DNA of 6,354 nt from an uncultured Acetatifactor sp. (GCA_910585015.1 CAJUCT010000028.1:53553-59906), one strand, 5' to 3'. Positions 1-6,270 are shown, counted from the stretch's first letter. Translations and numbers: made by a program. The notes: generated from the sequence alone by a model not told the origin.

Positions 1-1276
1 TCATGGCATATGCTGTTTTAAGTTCCGCAGATTCCACATCCTTCACAGAAATCTGTGAATTCATATCATAGTATCCCACTGTGTTTTTATCCGACACTAC
101 GGTAATATTCAACGCGTCATACAGCCGATGGTACACCTGGAATTTGTCGCCCTCATAGCCGGTGAGTCCCAGCGAAAGCAGATATTCTCCCCCCTGCAGG
201 TTCATCTCCTGGGTAAAGATTATCTCCTTCACCTGTCCCGGCTCACCGCTGTCCAGATAGGCTTTTTCTACCATGGTGTTGGTACCGGTGATCTCCACGC
301 CGATAATATTTTTCACGGAATAGGCGAAAATCGGCGCCGGAATATGCTCATGGAAAGCCACCCTCATGTGAATGGAAAAGGAGGTTCCCTTCATGATGGC
401 ATTGGCCCGTATTCCCCGCTCGTCTGTCAGATACACTTCCAGTATCTCCGCCTGGTGGGTTCCATATTCCAACAATTCGGGATTCTGCCCCGCTTCCGCA
501 CCCTGCTTCGAATCGTCTCCCTCCTCATACTGTCCCACCAGCACCTGTTTATAGGCGTCTATCATCTTCTTGGGGGTACCCTCCCCCAGAAGTTCGCCCT
601 GGTTCAGCAGGTACACCCTGTCGCAGTACTTGCTGACGCTACTGAGATCATGGCTGACAAATACAATGGTCTTGCCTTTTTTCTTGAACTCCTCAAACTT
701 CCGGTAACATTTTGCCTGGAAAAACACGTCTCCCACGGACAAAGCCTCGTCCACAATCAGGATCTCCGGGTCGATATTGATGGCCACCGCAAAAGCCAGC
801 CGTACAAACATACCGCTGGAATAGGTTTTCACCGGCTGGTGCACATAGTCCCCAATATCCGCAAACTCCAATATCTCCGGCAGCTTTTTCTCAATCTCCT
901 CCTCGGAAAAACCGATCATGGTGCCGTTGAGATACACATTCTCAATACCATTGTACTCCATGTCAAATCCCGCCCCCAACTCCAGCAGAGCGGATATCCG
1001 TCCGTTTACCTGCACCTGGCCGGAAGTAGGGCTCAACACTCCGGTGATGATCTTAAGAATCGTGGACTTACCGGAACCGTTGGTGCCGATAATGCCCACC
1101 GTCTCCCCCTGATGAATAGACATATTTACGTCCCGCAGCGCATAGTGCTCCCGGTATTGCTTTTTGGTCAGCCGCAAAGCCTCCCTGAAGCGATCCGAGG
1201 GCTTGTCGTACAGTTTATATACTTTACTTAAGTTTGTGACCTCTATAGCCACCTCTCTGGTATCTTTTTCGTCCAA
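1..1276 (-). CDS. wzt: Wzt/RgpD-type polysaccharide ABC exporter ATPase, 3' end cut by the window
   Basis: This is the ATP-hydrolysing subunit of a polysaccharide ABC exporter and would sit on the cytoplasmic face paired with the permease encoded just upstream. The frame is open from a TTG at 1276 to the window edge, giving 425 codons with no stop. I read Walker A GTNGSGKST (residues about 64-72), signature YSSGM (152-156), Walker B ILIVDEA (172-178) and the switch His in VSHD (209). The segment LLELGAGF (97-104), where a Q-loop would lie, is typical of the Wzt/TagH group. After an acidic linker (about 250-270), residues about 275-425 resemble the Wzt C-terminal carbohydrate-binding domain (for example GGEYLLSLGLTGYEGD). 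The TTG start is chosen because GGAAAGAGG ends five bases before it and the ATG at 1295 is in another frame that soon stops. The remaining C-terminus is unknown. Family assignment is firm; the glycan substrate is inferred. Confidence 0.93.
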   Translation of the reverse strand, partial: MDEKDTREVAIEVTNLSKVYKLYDKPSDRFREALRLTKKQYREHYALRDVNMSIHQGETVGIIGTNGSGKSTILKIITGVLSPTSGQVQVNGRISALLELGAGFDMEYNGIENVYLNGTMIGFSEEEIEKKLPEILEFADIGDYVHQPVKTYSSGMFVRLAFAVAINIDPEILIVDEALSVGDVFFQAKCYRKFEEFKKKGKTIVFVSHDLSSVSKYCDRVYLLNQGELLGEGTPKKMIDAYKQVLVGQYEEGDDSKQGAEAGQNPELLEYGTHQAEILEVYLTDERGIRANAIMKGTSFSIHMRVAFHEHIPAPIFAYSVKNIIGVEITGTNTMVEKAYLDSGEPGQVKEIIFTQEMNLQGGEYLLSLGLTGYEGDKFQVYHRLYDALNITVVSDKNTVGYYDMNSQISVKDVESAELKTAYAM

Positions 1277-1296
1277 ACTTACCTCTTTCCTGCATA
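1272..1296 (-). repeat. 25-bp direct repeat, copy at the ATPase start
   Basis: Read on the minus strand it contains TATGCAGGAAAGAGG and runs on into the TTG start codon. It is identical over 25 bp to 1348-1372. This copy supplies the ribosome binding site and first bases of the ATPase gene. The spacer beyond it (1297-1302) is only six bases long, followed by the imperfect box at 1303-1327. Confidence 0.9.
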
Positions 1297-1317
1297 TCGC
1301 TGGCTGAGCCTGCGATA
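1295..1317 (-). repeat. interrupted stem-loop just upstream of the ATPase ribosome binding site
   Basis: TATCGC and GCGATA pair over six bases. After one A-A mismatch, GGCT and AGCC can extend the stem, although the innermost pairs would have to open to form a loop. It ends a few bases before the GGAAAGAGG site of the ATPase gene, so it could affect ribosome access. Confidence 0.55.
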
Positions 1318-1327
1318 CTGCGTTAAT
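1303..1327 (-). repeat. second box of the module, copy 1
   Basis: On the minus strand this reads ATTAACGCAGTATCGC followed by AGGCTCAGC. It matches 1401-1425 at 21 of 25 positions and lies on the transcription-upstream side of the 1272-1296 repeat, as its partner does relative to 1348-1372. Confidence 0.75.
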
Positions 1328-1332
1328 GCGTA

Positions 1333-1353
1333 TTTGGAAGTTTTACTTCCAAA
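1333..1353 (-). repeat. perfect inverted repeat between the two modules
   Basis: The arms TTTGGAAGT and ACTTCCAAA are perfect complements over nine bases around a three-base AAA loop (minus strand). There is no T-run after it, so a terminator is unlikely. As RNA it would fold over the TTG of the upstream repeat copy. Confidence 0.75.
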
Positions 1354-1372
1354 CTTACCTCTTTCCTGCATA
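1348..1372 (-). repeat. 25-bp direct repeat, upstream decoy copy
   Basis: This is a perfect copy of 1272-1296 lying 76 bp away, so it repeats the same Shine-Dalgarno and TTG arrangement. Initiation at its TTG (1352) would give only a nine-residue peptide ending at a TAA at 1323-1325. Because 76 is not a multiple of three, that frame differs from the ATPase frame. It also forms part of the 1333-1353 stem-loop, which would pair over the decoy start. Confidence 0.9.
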
Positions 1373-1375
1373 ACC

Positions 1376-1399
1376 GGAGTTTGGCCTAAACCAAACTCC
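1376..1399 (-). repeat. 9-bp stem-loop inside the upstream module
   Basis: The arms GGAGTTTGG and CCAAACTCC pair perfectly with a six-base loop TTTAGG on the minus strand. The bases that follow, GGTTATGCAGG, lack a T-run. It lies 43 bp after the permease stop codon, where a stem could slow exonucleases or mark a processing site. That role is inferred. Confidence 0.7.
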
Positions 1400-1400
1400 C

Positions 1401-1425
1401 GCTGTGCCCGCGTTATTGCGTTAAT
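1401..1425 (-). repeat. second box of the module, copy 2
   Basis: This is the imperfect partner of 1303-1327, differing at four positions. It is separated from its 25-bp partner box by 28 bases (1373-1400) that are almost entirely a 9-bp stem-loop, against six bases in the other copy. The module therefore has conserved ends and a variable middle. Confidence 0.75.
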
Positions 1426-1442
1426 ACTGTATATTTCCTTCG

Positions 1443-2282
1443 CTAGATCACATCCGCGAAATGCACCTTCAACTTCTTGAAGATCGCGGCCCCCACAAGA
1501 AACAGCGCCACTGTCACCGCCCAGAAATACAGAGTTCCAGTGATATCTTCAAAAAACCAGTGATGCCCGTACACAGAGTCCCTGTAGCCGTTCACGATAT
1601 ATACCAAAGGATTCAGCTTGAGCAGCGCCACTACTGTGGGATTATGAAGGGAATCCAGGCTCCAAAGGATTGGAGTGGCCCATATGCCCACCTGCAGGCA
1701 GATGGAAATGATCTGTGACAAATCCCGGAAAAAAATCACCACGGCGCAGGTGGTATAGGACATAGCCAGCACCAATAAGAACAGACACGCGCCGTAATAG
1801 AGGACCTGAATCAGATACACACTGGGATAATAGCCGTATATACAGCCCAGCAGTATAGCCAGAGCCAGGAAAAACAGATGACTGAAGGTAGCGGCAATGA
1901 CCTTGATGACAGGCAAAATGCTTATCTTGAATACCACTTTCTTCACCAGATAGCTGTACTCGATCAGCGACATAGTCCCCTGGCCGATGGCCTCACTGAA
2001 AAAAAACCAGGGAACCAGCCCCGCCGTGATAAACAGCGCAAATGGAACCTCCACGCCGCTGCGCAGTTCTATTGCCTTGGCGCCGAAGATCTTGTCAAAC
2101 ACCAGATAATACATAAGCACCGTCACCAGCGGCTGGGCAAAGCCCCATATGAACCCCATGTATGACCCGGCATACCGCTTCTTAAAATCATTCTTGGACA
2201 GTTTCCAAATCAGCTTCCTGCTCTGCCATAACTCCATCGGCAGCTGCACCAGCCTGGAAGTAAACTTTTTCTTTTTCTCCAT
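1443..2282 (-). CDS. wzm: Wzm/TagG/RgpC-type polysaccharide ABC exporter permease
   Basis: This is the membrane subunit of an ABC-2 type exporter for a preassembled cell-surface glycan, partner of the ATPase downstream. The 279-residue length is usual for the family (about 260-280). The N-terminal part is basic (MEKKKK), then comes the family-like stretch DFKKRYAGSYMGFIWGFAQP, and about six hydrophobic segments follow, including VLMYYLVFDKIFG, LFITAGLVPWFFF and WAVTVALFLVGAAIF. NPLVYIVNGYRDSVYG near the C-terminus is also typical. An in-frame ATG at 2318 would add 12 residues and overlap rmlC, but no ribosome binding site precedes it. The ATG at 2282 has AGGA eight bases upstream, directly after the rmlC stop, so it is preferred. 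The 13-bp gap to rmlC indicates one operon. Orthologues could be named rgpC, rfbD or tagG; the substrate cannot be told from this protein. Confidence 0.92.
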   Translation of the reverse strand: MEKKKKFTSRLVQLPMELWQSRKLIWKLSKNDFKKRYAGSYMGFIWGFAQPLVTVLMYYLVFDKIFGAKAIELRSGVEVPFALFITAGLVPWFFFSEAIGQGTMSLIEYSYLVKKVVFKISILPVIKVIAATFSHLFFLALAILLGCIYGYYPSVYLIQVLYYGACLFLLVLAMSYTTCAVVIFFRDLSQIISICLQVGIWATPILWSLDSLHNPTVVALLKLNPLVYIVNGYRDSVYGHHWFFEDITGTLYFWAVTVALFLVGAAIFKKLKVHFADVI

Positions 2283-2295
2283 AAAGTAATTCCTG

Positions 2296-2859
2296 TCACC
2301 TTCCGTATTCTTCCACATAGGCGGACAGTCCGCCCCACTTGGTATCCCTCTCCGAAAAGATCAGTTCCATCCCCTCCGGGATCGGCCACTGTACCCCGAT
2401 CTCGGGATCATTATATATAAGCCCCCCCTCGTCGCCGGGATGATAGAACTCCGAGCATTTGTAGCAAAATTCCGCATAATCGGACAGCACAAGAAAGCCG
2501 TGCGCAAAACCCTTGGGTACATAGAACTGCTTCATATTCTCCTCCGTGAGCAGTTCCCCGTGCCACTGTCCGAAAGTGGGAGAGCCCTTGCGCAGATCCA
2601 CTGCCACATCAAACACCTCCCCCTTGATCACTCGCACCAGCTTGTCCTGAGGATACTGGATCTGAAAGTGCAGCCCCCGCAGTACGCCCTTCCGGGATGC
2701 CGACTGGTTGTCCTGCACGAACTCCACATCAATGCCCGCCGCCTTGTAATCATTATAATTGTAAGTCTCCACAAAATAGCCTCTGGCATCCCCAAACACG
2801 GTGGGGGTGATCACCTTCAGTCCCTGGATTGCACATGTTTCCACTGTAATTTTGCCCAT
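2296..2859 (-). CDS. rfbC: dTDP-4-dehydrorhamnose 3,5-epimerase (RmlC)
   Basis: RmlC epimerises C3 and C5 of dTDP-4-keto-6-deoxy-glucose, the third step toward dTDP-L-rhamnose, in the cytoplasm. The 187-residue cupin protein has the expected order: VFGDARGYF near residues 21-29, QDNQSASRKGVLRGLHFQ with the catalytic His at 64, VPKGFAHGF (114-122), Tyr139 in KCSEFYHPGDEGG, NDPEIGVQWP (150-159), and Asp172 in SERDTKWGGL as the likely partner of His64. An ATG at 2892 would add 11 residues (MRNSIKKGIKD). I chose 2859 because family members normally begin close to the KITVETCAIQGLKVI segment, and GAAAGGG lies nine bases upstream. The longer start has GGGGAAAG at a similar spacing, so it is not excluded. 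The gene follows the GH25 gene by 81 bp. No RmlD gene lies next to it. Confidence 0.95.
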   Translation of the reverse strand: MGKITVETCAIQGLKVITPTVFGDARGYFVETYNYNDYKAAGIDVEFVQDNQSASRKGVLRGLHFQIQYPQDKLVRVIKGEVFDVAVDLRKGSPTFGQWHGELLTEENMKQFYVPKGFAHGFLVLSDYAEFCYKCSEFYHPGDEGGLIYNDPEIGVQWPIPEGMELIFSERDTKWGGLSAYVEEYGR

Positions 2860-2940
2860 ATCCTTTATCCCTTTCTTAATAGAGTTCCGCATGTTGTGTG
2901 CTTTCCCCGAATATGCTGTCTATCACTTTTGAAAGTTCCT

Positions 2941-4212
2941 CTATCTTCCCATATAACTGATATTCATATCCACATTGCCCTCAATGCCGTCAACCGTACC
3001 TTTGGAAGTGTACTGCCACATATTATAGTAGCCGTCATACAGGGGGGCGCTGCGGTATTCCGCCAGCCAGATACAATAGTTTTCCAGCTTGCTGGCATCT
3101 ATGCGGTTATAATACCAATTCCTGCTGGCATATACGCCGGCCTCGCCGCCCGCGTTCTCCACTGTGCGGCAGAACGCGTCACACACCAGCGTTCGTTCCT
3201 CCACCGACAGCATATCCGCCCTGCCATTGCCCCCGGCGCCCTCGGTGTCAATAAAAATCGGATAGTCCAAGCTGTACTCCCGCACCAGTTCCAGCACCAT
3301 GGAGGCTTCTTCCACCGCTTCCACCTCATTGATAGCCTGGGTGAAAAAGTATACTCCCACCTTCACCCCCGCCATAGTGGCCGCTTTGATGTTGGCTTCA
3401 AAGTATGGATCCACCACCAGGCTTCCCATGGAAGAGCCCCTATAGCCCGCCCGGATAATAGCAAAATCCACCCCCGCGGCCTTGACCTTCTCCCAGTCGA
3501 TCTCTCGGTTCCACTTGGAGACATCTATACCCACGGTGGTATTGGAAGTAGGGGTCTGAAGCCTCTTGATCTCCGTCTTGTCACTGTCCTCCTCCGCATT
3601 CTGCACCCCTGTGTCCTCGGCTTCGGCATCGATCTCCTCCTCTGTCTTGATCAACAGGGAGATGTCATCAATGAACACATATTCCACTTTGTCCTTGACC
3701 TGCACCTTTGTGGGGTTGACGGGCACTTTATAGCCTTCGACTTCCTGCAGGCTCACATAGTATTCCCCGGAATTTAGTCCTCCGATGTACAATACGCCGT
3801 CCTGGTCCAGGTCCTTATACTCCCCCTGGTCCCCCAGTTCCACAATGAAACTCCGGCCCGTCACCGGCTCCCCCTCATAGTTCACCACCTGCACCCGCAG
3901 ATCCCGCTCCACGGAAGTGACCACCAGAGACAGCCTGTTCTGCTCTTCCAGCTTCTGCTCCAGCCAGGTATTTTCCTCCGGATCAAAAAAAGTGGCATCC
4001 TGCAAAAAGGCAGACAGATCGTTCCCGATCCGCTGTCCGTATTCATCATAAGTTATTTCCTGGGCCTGGGCTCTGGGCGTGGCCGTGGGCTGGACGGCGG
4101 TCTGCCCCCCTTGGCGGGGCTGCTCCTGGTTTGCATACAGCACCAACAGCGCCACCAGCAGAATCACGCCCATGGAAGCCAGGATACAGTGTCGTTTCAG
4201 TCTAGAGTCCAT
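2941..4212 (-). CDS. membrane-anchored GH25 muramidase-like protein with beta-sandwich-like insert
   Basis: This 423-residue protein probably cuts the N-acetylmuramyl glycan strand of peptidoglycan outside the membrane. A short basic start (SRLKRH) precedes one hydrophobic segment at about 9-27 (ILASMGVILLVALLVLYA), which reads as a signal anchor, since no clear cleavage site follows. Next come a Pro/Thr/Gln-rich stretch (32-51), a probable helix (about 80-93), a segment at about 95-185 resembling a SpaA or prealbumin-like beta domain (DQDGVLYIGGLNSGEYYVSL), and an acidic linker (190-214). The GH25 domain fills 227-423: GIDVSKWN with Asp230, the catalytic-type DTE motif at 322-324, and the terminal WQYTSKG...GNVDMN (399-417). 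Key acids are present, so activity is plausible. Its start overlaps rmlA by 11 bp, with GAGG inside rmlA, which implies translational coupling. Link to glycan export is inferred from context. Confidence 0.9.
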   Translation of the reverse strand: MDSRLKRHCILASMGVILLVALLVLYANQEQPRQGGQTAVQPTATPRAQAQEITYDEYGQRIGNDLSAFLQDATFFDPEENTWLEQKLEEQNRLSLVVTSVERDLRVQVVNYEGEPVTGRSFIVELGDQGEYKDLDQDGVLYIGGLNSGEYYVSLQEVEGYKVPVNPTKVQVKDKVEYVFIDDISLLIKTEEEIDAEAEDTGVQNAEEDSDKTEIKRLQTPTSNTTVGIDVSKWNREIDWEKVKAAGVDFAIIRAGYRGSSMGSLVVDPYFEANIKAATMAGVKVGVYFFTQAINEVEAVEEASMVLELVREYSLDYPIFIDTEGAGGNGRADMLSVEERTLVCDAFCRTVENAGGEAGVYASRNWYYNRIDASKLENYCIWLAEYRSAPLYDGYYNMWQYTSKGTVDGIEGNVDMNISYMGR

Positions 4213-4222
4213 TAGCTACCTC
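4202..4222 (-). promoter_or_regulatory. coupled stop/start between rmlA and the GH25 gene
   Basis: The rmlA stop (TAG, 4202-4204) lies inside the GH25 reading frame, whose ATG is at 4210-4212, giving an 11-bp overlap. The GH25 Shine-Dalgarno GAGG (4219-4222) lies within the last rmlA codons, six bases before the ATG. Ribosomes finishing rmlA could reinitiate here, which ties GH25 output to rmlA translation. Confidence 0.75.
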
Positions 4223-5071
4223 GGTCAGATATTTACCATAATTAGTCTTCATGAGAGGTGCCGCCAGCCTCAGCAGCTGCTCCCTGTCGATAAAGCCTCT
4301 CTTGTAGGCGATCTCCTCAATACAGGAAATGTACAGTCCCTGACGCTTCTGGAACGCCGCCACGAAGTCCGACGCATCCAGCAGAGCATCATGATTGCCT
4401 GTATCAAGCCATGCGAAGCCACGGCCCAGAGTCTCCACCATCAGCGTCCCACGCCTTAAATACTCGTTGTTGATGCTGGTGATCTCAATCTCGCCCCGGG
4501 CGGAGGGCTTGACATTCTTGGCAATCTCCACCACGTCATTGTCATAAAAATACAGGCCCGGCACCGCATAGTTGCTTTTGGGGTTCTCCGGTTTCTCCTC
4601 AATAGACAGAGCTTTCCCGTTTTCGTCAAACTCCACCACGCCGTACTCCCTGGGATCCCTCACGTAATAGCCGAAAATCGTGGCGCCCGCCTCTCTGGAA
4701 GCCACCTCCCGCAGTACTCTGGAAAAGCTTTGTCCATAGAAAATATTGTCGCCCAGCACCAGTGCCACCCTGTCTTTGCCAATAAATCTTTCACCGATAA
4801 TAAAAGCATCCGCCAGCCCCCTGGGACTTTCCTGCACCGCATAGCCGATCTCCATGCCCAGCTGGTGCCCGTCCCCCAAAAGTTCCTCAAAAACCGGCAA
4901 ATCTCTGGGAGTGGAAATGATCAGCACCTCACGAATCCCCGCCAGCATCAGGGTGGACAAAGGATAATAGATCATGGGCTTGTCGTACACCGGCATGATC
5001 TGCTTGCTGATGGCCTTTGTCAACGGATACAGCCTGGTGCCGGAACCCCCGGCTAAAATAATACCCTTCAT
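4202..5071 (-). CDS. rfbA: glucose-1-phosphate thymidylyltransferase (RmlA)
   Basis: RmlA joins glucose-1-phosphate and dTTP to make dTDP-glucose and pyrophosphate, the first committed step of dTDP-L-rhamnose synthesis. The protein is 289 residues, the normal family length. The nucleotide-binding motif GGSGTRLYPLT (8-18) is followed by KQIMPVYDKPMIYYPLSTLMLAGI, QESPRGLADAF (80-90), the metal-binding GDN (107-109), EEKPENPKSNYAVPGLYFYD (158-177) and WLDTGNHD with the second metal-binding Asp at 223. GEIEITSINNEYL (193-205) is also characteristic. The ATG at 5071 is preceded by GAGGAGAG (5078-5085), a strong site. The allosteric dTDP-rhamnose feedback known for the family is likely but cannot be read directly. 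It follows rmlB by 112 bp and overlaps the GH25 gene. Confidence 0.97.
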   Translation of the reverse strand: MKGIILAGGSGTRLYPLTKAISKQIMPVYDKPMIYYPLSTLMLAGIREVLIISTPRDLPVFEELLGDGHQLGMEIGYAVQESPRGLADAFIIGERFIGKDRVALVLGDNIFYGQSFSRVLREVASREAGATIFGYYVRDPREYGVVEFDENGKALSIEEKPENPKSNYAVPGLYFYDNDVVEIAKNVKPSARGEIEITSINNEYLRRGTLMVETLGRGFAWLDTGNHDALLDASDFVAAFQKRQGLYISCIEEIAYKRGFIDREQLLRLAAPLMKTNYGKYLTEVANGL

Positions 5072-5141
5072 AATAATCTCTCCTCGTATTTAGAGTTGTT
5101 TTAGAATTCCGCATATCTCACATATTTTAAAACGCACCGAA

Positions 5142-5169
5142 GGGATTGCCGCATTTCTGAGGCAATCCC
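5142..5169 (-). other. 9-bp stem-loop between rmlB and rmlA
   Basis: GGGATTGCC (minus strand) pairs perfectly with GGCAATCCC around a ten-base loop. It begins 14 bases past the rmlB stop codon. The sequence after it is TTCGGTGCGTTTT, so a short T-run sits about nine bases away and is too distant for a standard intrinsic terminator. It may be a weak terminator, an attenuator that lowers expression of the genes after rmlB, or an RNA-stability stem. Nothing else stands out in the rest of the 112-bp gap except the rmlA ribosome binding site. Confidence 0.6.
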
Positions 5170-5183
5170 CTGGTCAGAACCTT

Positions 5184-6266
5184 TTACTTCTCATACATCT
5201 CTGTATAATATTTCTGGTAATCGCCGCTGGTCACGTTCTTCATCCATTCCTCATGCTCGAAGAACCATGCGATGGTCTTTTTGATACCCTCCTTGAACAT
5301 GGTCTCCGGATACCAGCCGATCTCGGCCTTGATCTTATCAGGAGCTATGGCATACCGTCTGTCATGTCCCTTCCGGTCTTCCACATAGCTGATCAGTTCC
5401 TTGCTCACCAGGCTCTTGCGGGGATCACCCTCCGGCAGCATCTCCTGCAGGGTCTCGATGATGATATTGATGATCTCTATATTCTGCTTTTCGTTATGGC
5501 CGCCGATATTGTAGGTTTCAAACAGCCGCCCCTGCTCCTGCACCATGTCGATGGCCTTGGCATGATCTTCCACATAGAGCCAGTCGCGCACATTCTTGCC
5601 GTCCCCGTACACCGGCAGCTTCTTGCCCAGCAGCGCATTGTTGATGATCAGCGGAATCAGCTTCTCCGGGAACTGGTAGGGGCCGTAGTTGTTGGAGCAG
5701 TTGGTAATGTTGGCCGGGAAGTGGTAGGTGTCCATATATGCCTTCACCAGCATGTCCGAACTGGCCTTGCTGGCCGAGTAAGGGCTGTGGGGATCATAGG
5801 GCGTTGTCTCATAAAAAAAGGCGTTGTCATCGTCGGGCAGGGATCCGTACACCTCGTCCGTAGATACATGTAGGAACTTCTTTCCCTCCTTAAAGCTGCC
5901 ACCCGGCTGCTCCCAGGCTTCCTTGGCACAATTCAGCATCACCGCCGTGCCCAGCACATTGGTCTGAACAAAGACCTCCGGGTTGCGGATACTCCGATCC
6001 ACATGACTCTCCGCGGCAAAATGCACTACTCTGTCAATATCATTCTCAGTGAATATCTTGCGGATAGCCTCCTTGTCGCAGATATCCGCCTTCACAAAGG
6101 TATAATTTTCACGATCCTCCACATCCTTCAGGTTCTCCAGATTACCCGCATAAGTCAGGGCATCCACATTGATGATACGGATCTCACTGTCATACTTCCC
6201 AAACATGTAATGAATATAGTTGGAGCCAATAAACCCGGCGCCTCCGGTTACCAAATAAGTTCTCAT
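5184..6266 (-). CDS. rfbB: dTDP-glucose 4,6-dehydratase (RmlB)
   Basis: RmlB oxidises, dehydrates and reduces dTDP-glucose to dTDP-4-keto-6-deoxy-glucose using tightly bound NAD, the second step of the rhamnose pathway. The 360-residue extended short-chain dehydrogenase starts with the Rossmann motif GGAGFIGSN (8-16). It then has HFAAESHVDRS (82-92), the catalytic TDE triplet at 136-138 in STDEVYGS, and YSASK (163-167) with the conserved Tyr and Lys. NNYGPYQFPEKLIP and GDGKNVRDWLYVEDH are hallmarks of this enzyme. An in-frame ATG at 6281 would add MKGRI, but the AAGGAAG at 6271-6277 sits at ideal distance before the ATG at 6266 and would itself be coding in the longer version, so 6266 is preferred. 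It appears to be the first gene of this transcript within the window. Confidence 0.97.
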   Translation of the reverse strand: MRTYLVTGGAGFIGSNYIHYMFGKYDSEIRIINVDALTYAGNLENLKDVEDRENYTFVKADICDKEAIRKIFTENDIDRVVHFAAESHVDRSIRNPEVFVQTNVLGTAVMLNCAKEAWEQPGGSFKEGKKFLHVSTDEVYGSLPDDDNAFFYETTPYDPHSPYSASKASSDMLVKAYMDTYHFPANITNCSNNYGPYQFPEKLIPLIINNALLGKKLPVYGDGKNVRDWLYVEDHAKAIDMVQEQGRLFETYNIGGHNEKQNIEIINIIIETLQEMLPEGDPRKSLVSKELISYVEDRKGHDRRYAIAPDKIKAEIGWYPETMFKEGIKKTIAWFFEHEEWMKNVTSGDYQKYYTEMYEK

Positions 6267-6270
6267 TATT

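Larger units (their letters stand above)
1277..1442 (-). other. permease-ATPase intergenic region with duplicated modules and hairpins
   Basis: This 166-bp gap separates two genes whose products form one complex, where close spacing would be expected. It contains two copies of a composite module. Each has a box that is identical between the copies and carries the ribosome binding site, a spacer, and a second box matching at 21 of 25 positions. The copies span 1272-1327 and 1348-1425. Three stem-loops are visible at 1295-1317, 1333-1353 and 1376-1399. None is followed by a T-run in the direction of transcription, so they do not look like intrinsic terminators. No convincing promoter is seen. 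A role in mRNA processing, stability or translation control of the ATPase is possible but is inference only. Confidence 0.7.

Noticed and set aside
128..1231. Long open frame on the plus strand (367 codons)
   Set aside because: It is fully antisense to the ABC ATPase, whose Walker and signature motifs are clear, and shows no family features of its own.
1376..1399. Intrinsic terminator between permease and ATPase
   Set aside because: The stem is good but no T-run follows in the direction of transcription, and the two genes encode one transporter.
1272..1425. CRISPR array
   Set aside because: Only two copies of a 25-bp repeat exist, the interval is 51 bp between them and itself contains repeated sequence, and the repeat includes a functional ribosome binding site.
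2283..2318. Longer permease start at the ATG at 2318
   Set aside because: It would overlap rmlC by 23 bp, lacks a Shine-Dalgarno site and adds residues that do not look like the family N-terminus.
2440..3777. Long open frame on the plus strand (445 codons)
   Set aside because: It lies antisense to rmlC and the GH25 gene, has a His/Leu/Ile-rich composition without recognisable motifs, and is explained by the codon use of the genes opposite.
5253..5873. Plus-strand open frame opposite rmlB
   Set aside because: It is antisense to highly conserved rmlB sequence and contains no recognisable domain.
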